Assembly (NCBI GenBank): GCA_963524305.1 | Contig: CAURGH010000002.1 | Span: 1 to 64,000, forward strand | From: JABCPH02 sp963524305 | GTDB lineage: Bacteria > Fusobacteriota > Fusobacteriia > Fusobacteriales > Leptotrichiaceae | DNA: 64,000 nt | Direction: 5' to 3' | In this document: positions 52,722 through 62,051 of the stretch, in pieces | How positions within the stretch are numbered: the stretch's first letter is position 1 | How the letters are laid out: every line of letters starts with the position of its first letter | Notes under the pieces: generated by a model | Told to the model about the DNA's origin: nothing | Databases searched by the model: none | What the model saw: the letters and a program-made list of their open reading frames with translations, nothing else | Position numbers and translations under genes: made by a program

Positions 52722-52750
52722 ATAATATCATTTTTTTCAATAAAAATCAA
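52722..52750 (-). promoter_or_regulatory. extended -10 promoter for rpsT
   Basis: Minus strand: TTGATT (plus 52745-52750), 17-base spacer, TGATATTAT with -10 at plus 52722-52727. Confidence 0.75.
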
Positions 52751-52799
52751 GTCATTTATCAAATTTTTTTAGAATAAGAGGCATTTTCAAATAAAAAAG

Positions 52800-52828
52800 T
52801 TGAAAAAAACGAATAGATATAGTAAAAT
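52800..52828 (+). promoter_or_regulatory. sigma-70 promoter for the JAB–DinG helicase gene
   Basis: TTGAAA (52800-52805), 17-base spacer, TAAAAT (52823-52828). The leader would be only about 12 bases, just enough for the AGGAGG ribosome site. Confidence 0.65.
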
Positions 52829-52847
52829 CTTTTATATAGGAGGAAAA

Positions 52848-55322
52848 ATGGAAATTACAGATTTGATTAATGTCGAGACGATTGAACAGATAAAAGCAGA
52901 GATAAAAAATGCTAAAGGAAATGAAGTGTTTTTTAGGGGAATTCCTAATAGTGAGGGAATGGTAATAGATATAGAAGTGATTGCTAGAGGAAACGAGAGT
53001 TCTGTAGCGGCATTATTGAATAGCATGAGAAAAAATGAGGTAATAATACACAATCATCCTTCGGGGGTATTAATTCCTTCAGATGAAGATGTTGCAATAT
53101 CGAGTACATACGGAGATGTTGGAGGTGCTTCGTATATTGTAAATAATGATGTTGATGATATTTATGTCATTGTTCCGTTGAAGGAATTTATTAAAATTAA
53201 TATTGACGATTATTTTGGAGAAAATGGAATTATACATAAAACTTTTAAAAAATTTGAGCCACGTAAAGAACAGTATGAGATGGCTAAGTATATTGAGGAA
53301 AGCGTGAATGAGAATAAAAAATTATTGATTGAAGCGGGAACAGGAACTGGGAAAACAATAGGATATTTATTACCTACGTTACTTTATGCCATAGAAAATA
53401 ATTTGAAAGTTATTGTTTCTACAAATACGATAAATTTACAAGAGCAGCTTATAAATAAAGATATTCCGTTGTTGAAAAAAATATTAGGGAAGGATTTTTC
53501 GTATCAAATAGTAAAAGGGCGAGGAAATTATTTGTCGAAAAGAAAATTGAGAAATGTGGATATTTCTGAGTTAGAATCGGATACTGAAAAGGAAAAAGAA
53601 GAGAAGGCGTTAATAAAAAATTTGTTGGAATGGGATGAAAATATTACTGAAACAGGTGATAGAAGTGAACTGAAATATGAAGTACCTGTATCAGTTTGGG
53701 AAAAGGTAAACAGTGAAGCGGATATGTGTAAAGGTGTTAAATGTCCACATTATTCAGAGTGCCATTTTTTTAAAGCTCGAAAAAATATTTCAGATGCAAA
53801 TTTGTTAATTGTAAATCATCATATGTTTTTTGCAGATTTATCAATTAGAAATCAAACAGGATTTTATACAAACTATTCGATATTACCAAATTATGATATT
53901 GTTGTGTTTGATGAGGCACATAACATCGAGGATACGGCGAGAAATTATTTTACGTTTGAAGCAACAAAAATTTCTTTTGGACGTTTTATGGGGAATATTT
54001 TTAATCGAAGAGCAACTGGTTCAAATAATGCAGGGGCGTTAATGAGAGCGTTGGCATATTTGAATGAGAGCTTGGATCAAGAAACATATGTAAAGATTGA
54101 TGAAATGAGAGATGGAATTGTAAAAGAATTGAATGATTTTTATGATATTGGAATTGATATTTTTGATAAGTTTATGGCAATGTTTTCGCAAGAAGATGCT
54201 AGAGAAATTAAAGTTAAATTAGATGAGAAAGTTTTGAGAAATAATCCAAGATGGAAAGAAATAAAATTGGAAAATCAAAAGTTTAAAGAAAGTTATGGGA
54301 ATTTAGTTTTACAAATAAATAAATTTTTAAATTTTGTTGGGAATTTGAGTTTAGAAGATAAAGAAGGATATATTTTTGATTTTTCAAGATATTATGAAAG
54401 ATTGAAAAAATATTATAAAAATTTTGAGTTTATTATTGAGGCGAAGGAAGAAGGTTTCGTTTATTGGGTAAATATAACATCTGTGAGATCTAATGTAAAA
54501 TTGTATGCAACACCTTATGATATTTCAGATGAATTGAATGAAAATTTATTAACTAAATTGGATCGAATGATATTTACTTCAGCTACATTGGCAGTTGATA
54601 AGAGATTTGATTATTATAAAAAAAGTATAGGATTGAAAAAAGATAAAAAATCAAAAATTTTAGAAAAAATTATAAAATCACCATTTAATTATGAAAAACA
54701 AATGAAAGTTTATATCCCAACTGATGCATTGGAGCCTACAAATCTTGAATTTTTGAATGATTTAGAAGAATTTATTAATGAATCAATAAAAGCTACGAAA
54801 GGACATTGTTTCTTGCTATTTACATCTTATAGTATGATGAATTATTTGTATAATAAGATAGCAAGAACTTTTAGTAAAAGTGAATATACAATTATTAAAC
54901 AAAATGATTATCCAAGACATGAAATGATAGAAATCTTTAAACATTCTAAAAATCCAATATTGCTTGGAACGGATAGTTTCTGGGAAGGTGTAGACGTTCA
55001 AGGAGATCAGTTGAAGTCAGTAATTATTGTGAAATTACCATTTAAAGTGCCTAATGATCCAGTAACAGAATCAATAATTGAAAATATTAAAAATAATGGA
55101 CAAAATCCATTTAATGATTATCAAGTTCCACAGGCGGTTATAAAATTTAAACAAGGAATAGGGAGATTAATTAGAAGTAAAACAGATTACGGTAATATTA
55201 TTATTTTAGATAATAGAATTATCAAAAAATATTATGGAAAGAAATTTTTAGAAACACTACCTAAAAATGTTATAAAAGATAGTAAAAATAATATTTTAGA
55301 ATTAATGAAATCTGGGAAATAA
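52848..55322 (+). CDS. DinG-like XPD-family helicase with N-terminal JAB/RadC-like domain
   Basis: About 824 aa. Residues 1 to about 135 form a JAB-type domain: HNHPSGVLIPSDED at 68-81 matches the HxHPSGxxxPSxxD metal motif of RadC. The helicase follows: Walker A LIEAGTGTGKTIGYLL (about 160-175), a cysteine cluster CKGVKCPHYSEC for a 4Fe-4S site (near 300), NHHMFFADLS, the DEAHNIED box (about 354), and motif VI QGIGRLIRSKTDYG. In Gram-positive DinG the N-terminus is a DEDD exonuclease; here it is replaced. Probable role in DNA repair or R-loop removal. ATG 52848 follows AGGAGG. Confidence 0.85.
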   Translation: MEITDLINVETIEQIKAEIKNAKGNEVFFRGIPNSEGMVIDIEVIARGNESSVAALLNSMRKNEVIIHNHPSGVLIPSDEDVAISSTYGDVGGASYIVNNDVDDIYVIVPLKEFIKINIDDYFGENGIIHKTFKKFEPRKEQYEMAKYIEESVNENKKLLIEAGTGTGKTIGYLLPTLLYAIENNLKVIVSTNTINLQEQLINKDIPLLKKILGKDFSYQIVKGRGNYLSKRKLRNVDISELESDTEKEKEEKALIKNLLEWDENITETGDRSELKYEVPVSVWEKVNSEADMCKGVKCPHYSECHFFKARKNISDANLLIVNHHMFFADLSIRNQTGFYTNYSILPNYDIVVFDEAHNIEDTARNYFTFEATKISFGRFMGNIFNRRATGSNNAGALMRALAYLNESLDQETYVKIDEMRDGIVKELNDFYDIGIDIFDKFMAMFSQEDAREIKVKLDEKVLRNNPRWKEIKLENQKFKESYGNLVLQINKFLNFVGNLSLEDKEGYIFDFSRYYERLKKYYKNFEFIIEAKEEGFVYWVNITSVRSNVKLYATPYDISDELNENLLTKLDRMIFTSATLAVDKRFDYYKKSIGLKKDKKSKILEKIIKSPFNYEKQMKVYIPTDALEPTNLEFLNDLEEFINESIKATKGHCFLLFTSYSMMNYLYNKIARTFSKSEYTIIKQNDYPRHEMIEIFKHSKNPILLGTDSFWEGVDVQGDQLKSVIIVKLPFKVPNDPVTESIIENIKNNGQNPFNDYQVPQAVIKFKQGIGRLIRSKTDYGNIIILDNRIIKKYYGKKFLETLPKNVIKDSKNNILELMKSGK

Positions 55323-55335
55323 AGGGAGGATAAAA

Positions 55336-57414
55336 ATGAATTTTAATATACTAGGTCGAGAATTTCTTTTTGAAATAAAAGATAACAGAAATCGAGATGC
55401 TAGAAGCAATGTAAAGAATACTATTCAAAAAAATAAGGGTAAGTTTATTTATAGATTTCTACTATTGTCGATAATGTTTTTTATATTTGGAGTTTTCATA
55501 GAAGCAATTCGATTAAAACCAAATTATACGATTGGGAGTATAGCAGAATCAGATATAATCGCTTATAAAAATGTAACTTATTCTGTTGATTTGTTGGATG
55601 ATAATATTCAAGATAAAATTTTTAGAAATACAACGCCAGAATATGACAAAATCCCAGAAGTTAATAAAGAAACGCGAATAGCGATTAATGAATTTTTTAG
55701 GGATTTGAGAGAGACTAAATTTTATAATGATGATGACATTAAAAGATTCATACAATCAAGAAAATATAATTTAACAGTAGAAGACGTAAAAGAGATACTA
55801 AGTAGAGTAGAAGATCCAAGTTATCTTGTAAATATTTCTGATATTGTTTCTGAAATTTATGATGAGGGAATTATAAGGACAGAGGATTTTCCTCGAATAA
55901 TAAGAGAAAAAGAGATTAGAGCTGATAATTTAGATTTAAAATTCTTGAAAAATTTTATAAAGCCAAATTTGAAATTAAATGAGCAGGCAACTGAGAAAAA
56001 AATTGCCGACAACATTGCATCTCTTAAGGACAGGGAAGTGAATATCTATAAAGGGGATACAATTGTAAAAAAAGGTGATATTATAGATAATGATGCCTAT
56101 TTGAAATTGGAAAAATTAGGAATGGTAAGAGGTGGAGCTAAGGTTATAAAGATAACAGGATTAGTAATAACTTTTATTATATTAATTGCTCTGTTATATA
56201 CGATTTTAAAAAGAAGTTGCAAAGAATTAATGGAATCCAATCTTTTTTATCCAATGTTAATAACTATAATATTCTTAGATGTATTATATATAATTTTTTT
56301 GAAGAATAATTATTTTACGTATATATTGCCATTTGCGATGCTGCCTTTAATAGGGACAATATTGGGAGGTAGGTTATTTGCGTTTGTATTGACTTTTACA
56401 AATATACTTGTTTTATCGCGAGAGGAATCATGGCTTTTAGTAATGATTGCAGTTGCTTTAGTTGCGATATATAAAGCTGATAATCTTACGAATAGAAGTG
56501 ATATTATAAAAATAAGTTTATTTCTTGGAATATTTCAAGCGGTTGTTTCAGTCAGTTATGGACTTGTAAATCAGTTAAATCTTGTATTATTGATGACGAT
56601 TATAATTTTTTCGGTATTTGGAGGACTTATAACAGGTGTAATTTCGTTAGGAGTGTTGCCATATTTTGAAAATACGTTTGATATTTTGACAAATATGCGG
56701 TTGCTGGAATTAAGTGATTTTTCGCATACGTTATTGAAACAATTATTGGTAAAAGCACCTGGAACATTTCATCATAGCATAATGGTTGGTGCATTGGCAG
56801 AAAGTGGAGCTGAAGCGATTAATGCAAACGCTACATTTGCTAGAATTGCTTCATATTATCATGATATTGGAAAAATGAAAAGACCAGAATTTTTTGTGGA
56901 AAATCAAAAAGGTGGAGAAAATCCTCATAATAAGACAAAACCATCTTTAAGTGCATTAATATTGACTTCTCATACAAAAGATGGATACATTATGGGGAAA
57001 CAAAATAAATTGCCAAAAGAAATTTTAGATGTAATATTAGAGCACCATGGTACTACTTTAGTTCAATTTTTCTATTATAAGGCTTTGGAAAATGGAGAAA
57101 AAGTCGTTGAAAGTAATTTTAGATACAGTGGTCCAAAACCTAAAACTAAAGAATCAGGAATTATTTTGATGGCAGATACTGTTGAGGCAGCTGTAAGAAC
57201 ATTAGAGGATAAAAGTAGAGAAGGTATCGAGAATTTTATTAGATATTTGATAAGAACGAAAATAGATGACAATCAGTTGAGTGACTCGGCATTGACTTTA
57301 GGAGAAATTGAAAAGGTTATACAAGCATTTGTAAATACATTGCAAGGAGTATATCATGAAAGAATTAAATATCCTAAATTAGATGAAAGAAGAAAGAAGA
57401 AAATTGAAAAATAA
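55336..57414 (+). CDS. pgpH: 7TM-HD domain protein, PgpH/YqfF-like (cyclic di-AMP phosphodiesterase family)
   Basis: 692-aa membrane enzyme. One N-terminal span (about 37-55), a large extracytoplasmic region (about 60-275), seven membrane helices (about 278-455), then a cytoplasmic HD domain: HHSIMVGALAESGA and SYYHDIGKMKRPEFF (HD pair near 508) followed by LEHHGT. Related PgpH proteins hydrolyse c-di-AMP. The pgpH–ybeY–dgkA order matches Firmicutes. Ribosome site GGGAGG, 13 bases after the helicase stop. Confidence 0.9.
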   Translation: MNFNILGREFLFEIKDNRNRDARSNVKNTIQKNKGKFIYRFLLLSIMFFIFGVFIEAIRLKPNYTIGSIAESDIIAYKNVTYSVDLLDDNIQDKIFRNTTPEYDKIPEVNKETRIAINEFFRDLRETKFYNDDDIKRFIQSRKYNLTVEDVKEILSRVEDPSYLVNISDIVSEIYDEGIIRTEDFPRIIREKEIRADNLDLKFLKNFIKPNLKLNEQATEKKIADNIASLKDREVNIYKGDTIVKKGDIIDNDAYLKLEKLGMVRGGAKVIKITGLVITFIILIALLYTILKRSCKELMESNLFYPMLITIIFLDVLYIIFLKNNYFTYILPFAMLPLIGTILGGRLFAFVLTFTNILVLSREESWLLVMIAVALVAIYKADNLTNRSDIIKISLFLGIFQAVVSVSYGLVNQLNLVLLMTIIIFSVFGGLITGVISLGVLPYFENTFDILTNMRLLELSDFSHTLLKQLLVKAPGTFHHSIMVGALAESGAEAINANATFARIASYYHDIGKMKRPEFFVENQKGGENPHNKTKPSLSALILTSHTKDGYIMGKQNKLPKEILDVILEHHGTTLVQFFYYKALENGEKVVESNFRYSGPKPKTKESGIILMADTVEAAVRTLEDKSREGIENFIRYLIRTKIDDNQLSDSALTLGEIEKVIQAFVNTLQGVYHERIKYPKLDERRKKKIEK

Positions 57415-57435
57415 AAAGAAAGAGAGAAAATAAAG

Positions 57436-57900
57436 ATGTTAGAGTTAGATATAACTTATGAAATTGAAAAAGTTGATGAGTTTTTTGATGAGAATAAAAT
57501 TACTGAATTTGTGAGTTTTATTTTGGAAAAAGAGTTTGGAGATGAAGTTCAAGAAAAGGAATATTATTTGTCGCTGATGATTACTACAAATGAAGCAATT
57601 AGAGAGATTAATAGAGAATATAGGGACAAGGATATGCCGACAGATGTGATTTCTTTTGCGTATAATGAAACTGAGAATATTGGACCTATGAATGTACTTG
57701 GAGATATTGTAATTTCGATGGATAGAGTTAGAGAGCAATCAAGCGAATACGGTCATTCAGATGAAAGGGAATTTTATTATGTTCTTTGTCATGGAATGTT
57801 ACATTTATTAGGATACGACCACATTGAAGAAGAAGATAAAAAAGTTATGAGAAAAAGAGAAGAAGAAATTTTAGAAAAATTTAATTATGTTAGAAATTAA
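57436..57900 (+). CDS. ybeY: endoribonuclease YbeY (16S rRNA maturation)
   Basis: 154-aa zinc-dependent RNase in ribosome maturation and quality control. The signature HGMLHLLGYDH carries the three zinc His (about 116-126), preceded by DMPTDVISFAYNE and LGDIVISMDRV. It follows pgpH by 21 bases with a weak GAGAG site. Confidence 0.94.
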   Translation: MLELDITYEIEKVDEFFDENKITEFVSFILEKEFGDEVQEKEYYLSLMITTNEAIREINREYRDKDMPTDVISFAYNETENIGPMNVLGDIVISMDRVREQSSEYGHSDEREFYYVLCHGMLHLLGYDHIEEEDKKVMRKREEEILEKFNYVRN

Positions 57901-57954
57901 TATTATGAAAACAAAAAGTAAAAATTAGACTTTCAGTTTTAGAAAGGAGAAAAA

Positions 57955-58761
57955 ATGAAAGATAAAAAAAGTTTAAAAGAGAGATTCAAACTTTTTAATA
58001 GACATCGATATGAATGGGATGTAAAAAAAGAAAGAGAAAGAGATAGAAGAATTATTGACAGTTTTAATTTTGCAATTGAAGGACTGACAGCTGCGATTAG
58101 AAATGAAAAGCATATGAAAGTTCATATCATAGCATCAATTATAATTGTGATTTTAGCTATAGTTACCAATGCTAGTAAAGTAGAAATTTTAATAATTTCA
58201 TTATCGGTTTCATTTGTGATAATTACTGAGTTAATGAATACGTCAGTTGAGGCTTTGGTCGATATGGTTTCGCCTGAAAGACATCCACTTGCAAAATTGG
58301 CAAAAGATGTGGCAGCAGGAGCGGTTTTAGTGGCAGCGATAAATGCGCTTTGTGTGGGATATTTGTTGTTTTATGATAAATTACTGGATATATTTGATAG
58401 TAAGGATATGCTTCATACGATTGCGGCTAGAAAAGGGAATGTTTCGATTTTAATTATAATTTTAGTTGCGATTTTGGTAATAATAATAAAATCATTGTTT
58501 AATAAAGGGACTCCGCTTGAAGGTGGAATGCCTAGTGGTCACAGTGCTATAGCATTTGCTGTATTTGGGATACTTTTGTATATGACTTCTGATGTAAGAA
58601 TTTTGGGATTGGCATTCTTTATGGCGTTGTTAGTTGCTCAAAGCAGAGTAAAAGCTGGGATTCATAGTTTTAAAGAGGTACTTGCTGGAGGGTTGTTAGG
58701 ATTTGTAGTAGCAACCTCAATAATGTTTTTTTTAGCTAGTTTTGGAATATTATATAATTAA
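57955..58761 (+). CDS. fused DgkA-type lipid kinase and PAP2 phosphatase
   Basis: 268-aa membrane protein. The first half is a prokaryotic diacylglycerol/undecaprenol kinase (FNFAIEGLTAAIRNEKHMK, ITELMNTSVEALVDMV with catalytic Glu, then KDVAAGAVLVAAINA). The second half, from about 150, is a PAP2-type phosphatase (GGMPSGHSAIAFA, SRVKAGIHSFKEVLAG). Opposing activities on a lipid carrier in one chain suggest control of undecaprenyl phosphate recycling. It follows ybeY, the usual dgkA place. Ribosome site AAAGGAG. Confidence 0.88.
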   Translation: MKDKKSLKERFKLFNRHRYEWDVKKERERDRRIIDSFNFAIEGLTAAIRNEKHMKVHIIASIIIVILAIVTNASKVEILIISLSVSFVIITELMNTSVEALVDMVSPERHPLAKLAKDVAAGAVLVAAINALCVGYLLFYDKLLDIFDSKDMLHTIAARKGNVSILIIILVAILVIIIKSLFNKGTPLEGGMPSGHSAIAFAVFGILLYMTSDVRILGLAFFMALLVAQSRVKAGIHSFKEVLAGGLLGFVVATSIMFFLASFGILYN

Positions 58762-58825
58762 TTAAATGTTTTAAATAAAAAATATTAAAAAAACAAAAAA
58801 AACTATTTTAAAATTAAAAGAGATA

Positions 58826-58834
58826 AGGTATAAT
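58826..58834 (+). promoter_or_regulatory. possible -10 promoter for ppaC
   Basis: AGGTATAAT with TATAAT at 58829-58834 and no clear -35, 48 bases before the start codon, in a 120-base spacer. Confidence 0.4.
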
Positions 58835-58881
58835 GATAAAGTAAATTTATAAAATTAAAAATAAAAAATTAGGAGGGAAAT

Positions 58882-59802
58882 ATGTCAATATTAATTTTTG
58901 GACACAAGAATCCAGATACAGATACAATTTGTTCAGCAATTGCTTATGCTGAATTAAAAAATAAATTAGGAAAAGATGTAAAACCAGTAAGATTAGGAGA
59001 AATTAACGAAGAAACAAAATATGCTTTAGATTATTTTAAAGTTGAAAAACCTGAATTAGTTGAAAACGTAGCCGGAAAAGAAATTATCTTAGTGGATCAC
59101 AATGAAAGAACTCAAACTGCTGATGGATTTGAAGAAGCAAAAGTTTTAGAATTAATTGATCACCACAGAATTTCTAACTTTAATGTAGACGAACCATTAA
59201 TGGTAAGAATGGCACCAGTAGGATGTACTGCAACAATTATTTTAGGAATATACAAAGAAAATAATTTAGTTCCTTCAAAAGAAGTAGCAGGATTAATGTT
59301 AAGTGCAATTATTTCTGATACATTATTATTCAAATCTCCAACTTGTACAGTATGTGATGTAAAAGCTGGAAAAGAATTGGCTGAAATAGCAGGAGTAAAT
59401 TTAGAAGAATATGGATTGGAAATGTTAAAAGCAGGAACAGCATTAGGAAACAAATCTGAAGCTGAATTGATTAACATGGATATGAAAGTATTTGAAATTG
59501 ACGGTAAAAAAATTGGAGTAGCTCAAGTAAATACTGTTAATGAAGAAGAAGTTTTGAAAAGAGAATCTAAATTAGTTGAAGAAATAAAAAAAATTAGTTC
59601 AGAAAAAGGATTAGAATTTTTCATGTTCGTTATAACTAATATTTTAACAAATGATTCTATTGCGATTGTTACGGGAAATGGAAATGATTATATTGAAAAA
59701 GCATTTAATTCTAAAGTTGAAAATGGATTAGTAACTTTAAAGGGAGTAGTTTCTAGAAAAAAACAAATTATTCCACCGTTGACAAAAGCAATCCAAAGTT
59801 AA
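58882..59802 (+). CDS. ppaC: manganese-dependent inorganic pyrophosphatase (family II)
   Basis: Hydrolyses pyrophosphate, pulling biosynthetic reactions forward. The DHH-family pattern is complete: FGHKNPDTDTICSAIAYAEL (about 6-25), VDHNE (about 71), LIDHHRI (DHH, about 91-97), VGCTATII, and the C-terminal SRKKQIIPPLTKA substrate-binding box. 306 aa without regulatory CBS domains. Ribosome site AGGAGG. Codon use looks like that of highly expressed genes. Confidence 0.95.
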   Translation: MSILIFGHKNPDTDTICSAIAYAELKNKLGKDVKPVRLGEINEETKYALDYFKVEKPELVENVAGKEIILVDHNERTQTADGFEEAKVLELIDHHRISNFNVDEPLMVRMAPVGCTATIILGIYKENNLVPSKEVAGLMLSAIISDTLLFKSPTCTVCDVKAGKELAEIAGVNLEEYGLEMLKAGTALGNKSEAELINMDMKVFEIDGKKIGVAQVNTVNEEEVLKRESKLVEEIKKISSEKGLEFFMFVITNILTNDSIAIVTGNGNDYIEKAFNSKVENGLVTLKGVVSRKKQIIPPLTKAIQS

Positions 59803-59831
59803 AATAGAGTTTTAAAGAAGGAAAAAATAGA

Positions 59832-60185
59832 ATGTCAATAGTAAAATTAAAAAAAAGAGAAGAGTTGAAAATTTTATTTGGAGTTAGATTGCCGGATATT
59901 GTTATGGGTTTGTATAAAGAGATGAAAAATACAAAACGTTCAAACGAAGTTATACGAGAAGTTTTGAATATGGATCCAAAAAGAGTATTTACTGTAATTG
60001 ATGTCCAATATGGAAGTGGTGAAGAAGCATTACTTCTTGTAATCTACGATAATTTAATGGAAGAAAAAGAGCTTTTAAAATATAATTTAGAAGTAGAAAA
60101 ATTCGATTTTAGAATTTTAGAGTTTGATTTTAATAATAAAATTGATGTGGAAGAATTGATTTTAAGAGTGAAAAGAAGTTTTTAG
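59832..60185 (+). CDS. hypothetical protein, unrecognised
   Basis: 117 aa, soluble, no signal peptide or membrane helix. Mixed alpha/beta character with basic N-terminus (KLKKREELKILFG) and alternating strands such as VFTVIDVQYGSGEEALLLVIYD. It ends in basic RVKRSF. AAGAAGGA lies 10 bases before ATG, and it sits between ppaC and the cyclophilin gene, so it is probably real. No family is recognised. Confidence 0.6.
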   Translation: MSIVKLKKREELKILFGVRLPDIVMGLYKEMKNTKRSNEVIREVLNMDPKRVFTVIDVQYGSGEEALLLVIYDNLMEEKELLKYNLEVEKFDFRILEFDFNNKIDVEELILRVKRSF

Positions 60186-60225
60186 AAAGGAAAAGGCAAT
60201 AAAAATAGTTAAAATTTTTATTAGC
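60184..60225 (+). promoter_or_regulatory. distal Shine–Dalgarno and hairpin before the cyclophilin gene
   Basis: AGAAAGGA (60184-60191) is followed by a stem AATAAAAAT (60198-60206) / ATTTTTATT (60214-60222), extended by GC (60196-60197) / GC (60224-60225) over a bulged A. A TTG start lies 8 bases after it (60234). Confidence 0.45.
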
Positions 60226-60233
60226 TAAAAAAT

Positions 60234-60938
60234 TTGCTGATATTAGGATTTATGAGAAAAATAGTGATGTTAATGAGTGTTTTGTTATTGTTAGTTTTAA
60301 ATATAGGAAATGCGAAAACTGTAAAATCTCAAAAAAAATCAAAGTCAAAATCGGAAACGAAACAAAAAGTTGATAAAAAGAAAGATGAACAAAATGAAAA
60401 ATTTTTAAAAGAGATGGAAGATTTTAGAATGGAAGCAGTTATTAGAACGACAAAAGGAGATATAAATGTATTTTTATATCCAGAAGCTGCTCCAAAGAAT
60501 GTGGCAAATTTTGTATTCCTAGCTAAAAATGGATTTTATGATGGATTATCTTTTGGTAAAATAACATTTCCAGAGGCTATTGTACAAGGTGGTGACCCGG
60601 TTGGAGATGGAACAGGTGGAACGGGGTATTTAGTGAATGATGAGATTGTTAAGTGGTTAAATTTTAATACAGAAGGTGTGCTAGCAATGGCAAATAAAGG
60701 GCCTAATACCAATAGTAGCCAATTCTTCTTCACGGTTATACCTGCACCTAAATTTAATGGTAAATATACTATAATAGGTGGAACCAAAACAAAAGATGAT
60801 TTAAATATAATAAAATCTTTGAAAATTGAAGATAAAATCACAACAATTGATATAAAAGGTTATAAAATAAATGACTTTTTAAATTATTTTTCAAAAGAAA
60901 CTAAAGAGTGGTCTTCATTTTTGAGAAATTATAGATAA
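60234..60938 (+). CDS. secreted cyclophilin-type peptidyl-prolyl isomerase
   Basis: 234 aa counted from TTG 60234; ATG 60252 is the alternative, but its only local site (AGGA) is 3 bases away. Either start gives a hydrophobic signal peptide ending NIGNA, so the protein is exported. A Lys/Ser-rich linker precedes the cyclophilin domain (RTTKGDINVFLYPEAAPKNV, QGGDPVGDGTGG, NTNSSQFFF). The catalytic arginine of FHRxxxxFMIQGGD is replaced: the segment reads FGKITFPEAIVQGGD, with Gly and Lys at the His-Arg positions. Reduced or no isomerase activity is possible; a chaperone role remains. Confidence 0.82.
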   Translation: MLILGFMRKIVMLMSVLLLLVLNIGNAKTVKSQKKSKSKSETKQKVDKKKDEQNEKFLKEMEDFRMEAVIRTTKGDINVFLYPEAAPKNVANFVFLAKNGFYDGLSFGKITFPEAIVQGGDPVGDGTGGTGYLVNDEIVKWLNFNTEGVLAMANKGPNTNSSQFFFTVIPAPKFNGKYTIIGGTKTKDDLNIIKSLKIEDKITTIDIKGYKINDFLNYFSKETKEWSSFLRNYR

Positions 60939-61051
60939 GATTAAAATAGTTATACTTGGTTTTGTGATTTTTAATAGATAAAATTTATAGTTAAAAAATA
61001 AAGAAATTATAAAAATATAGTTTAAAATTATTTATGTAGGAGGAGATTCAG

Positions 61052-62038
61052 ATGAAAAAAATTATGAGAGGTGTACTGTTATTCGGTATGTTAGGAGGCA
61101 TGCTGATGTCATGTGGAAATAAAAATGAAGGAGCTCAAAATAATCAAAATAAAAGTTCTAAGTCAGAAAAGGTTTTTAGGATAGGATTATCGCAAATTGT
61201 AGACCATCCAGCTTTGAATGCTGCAAAAAAAGGATTTAAAGATGCTTTGGAAAAAGCAGGAGTTAAAGCAGAGTATGATGATAAAATAGCTAATAACGAT
61301 ATGGGTGCTCAAACATTGATAATGCAACAATTTTCGTCGGATAAAAAAGATTTAGTATTTGCAGTTACAACGCCAACAGCTCAAGCAGCTAAAAATCAGG
61401 TGGATAAATCAATACCAGTCGTATTTGCATCGGTAACTGATCCTAAAAGTGCAGGATTAGAAGGAATTCCAAATGTTACAGGAACAAGTGGAGCTGCTCC
61501 AATTACTGAAAATCTTAAATTAATGAGAAAAATATTTCCAAACGCAAAAAATATAGGTATAATTTATAATTCATCTGAACAAAATTCAGTTTCTGAAGTA
61601 AATAATTTGAAAAAATTAGCTAAAGAAAATGGCTTTAATGTTATTGATAAAGCGATAACAAATGGGACAGAACTTTTAGCAGCAGGAAATATAATTTCTA
61701 AAGAAATAGATATTTATTATGCAACTCAAGATAACACAGTTGCATCATATTTTAAAGCATTGTTAGATGTTTTGAATAAAGCAAAAGTTCCAGTATTTGC
61801 AACTAATGATGTTTACAGTAATGCAGGTGCATTTATTTCTCAAGGTACAACAGATTATGGAATTGGTTACCGTTCAGGAGAAATTGCAGCAGAAATTTTG
61901 TTAAAAGGTAAAAAACCAAGTGATTTCAAAATAGAAACCGTAAAAAATTTACAAATAAAAGTTAGTAAATCTAATATGGAATTTTTAGGAATAAAATTAC
62001 CTAAAGATGTTGAGAGTCAAGTAATATTTACTAAATAG
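61052..62038 (+). CDS. ABC transporter substrate-binding lipoprotein (PF04392/TrpX-like)
   Basis: 328 aa. A lipoprotein signal (MKKIMRGVLLFGMLGGMLMSCG) with lipobox Cys at residue 21 is followed by the two-lobed ABC_sub_bind fold: IGLSQIVDHPALNAAKKGF, TPTAQAA, IPVVFASVTDP, GTSGAAPI, VFATNDVYSNAGAFISQG. These proteins bind aromatic amino acids or related small ligands. No permease or ATPase gene follows: a terminator and typA come next. Ribosome site AGGAGG. Confidence 0.88.
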   Translation: MKKIMRGVLLFGMLGGMLMSCGNKNEGAQNNQNKSSKSEKVFRIGLSQIVDHPALNAAKKGFKDALEKAGVKAEYDDKIANNDMGAQTLIMQQFSSDKKDLVFAVTTPTAQAAKNQVDKSIPVVFASVTDPKSAGLEGIPNVTGTSGAAPITENLKLMRKIFPNAKNIGIIYNSSEQNSVSEVNNLKKLAKENGFNVIDKAITNGTELLAAGNIISKEIDIYYATQDNTVASYFKALLDVLNKAKVPVFATNDVYSNAGAFISQGTTDYGIGYRSGEIAAEILLKGKKPSDFKIETVKNLQIKVSKSNMEFLGIKLPKDVESQVIFTK

Positions 62039-62051
62039 AAAATTTGATATG

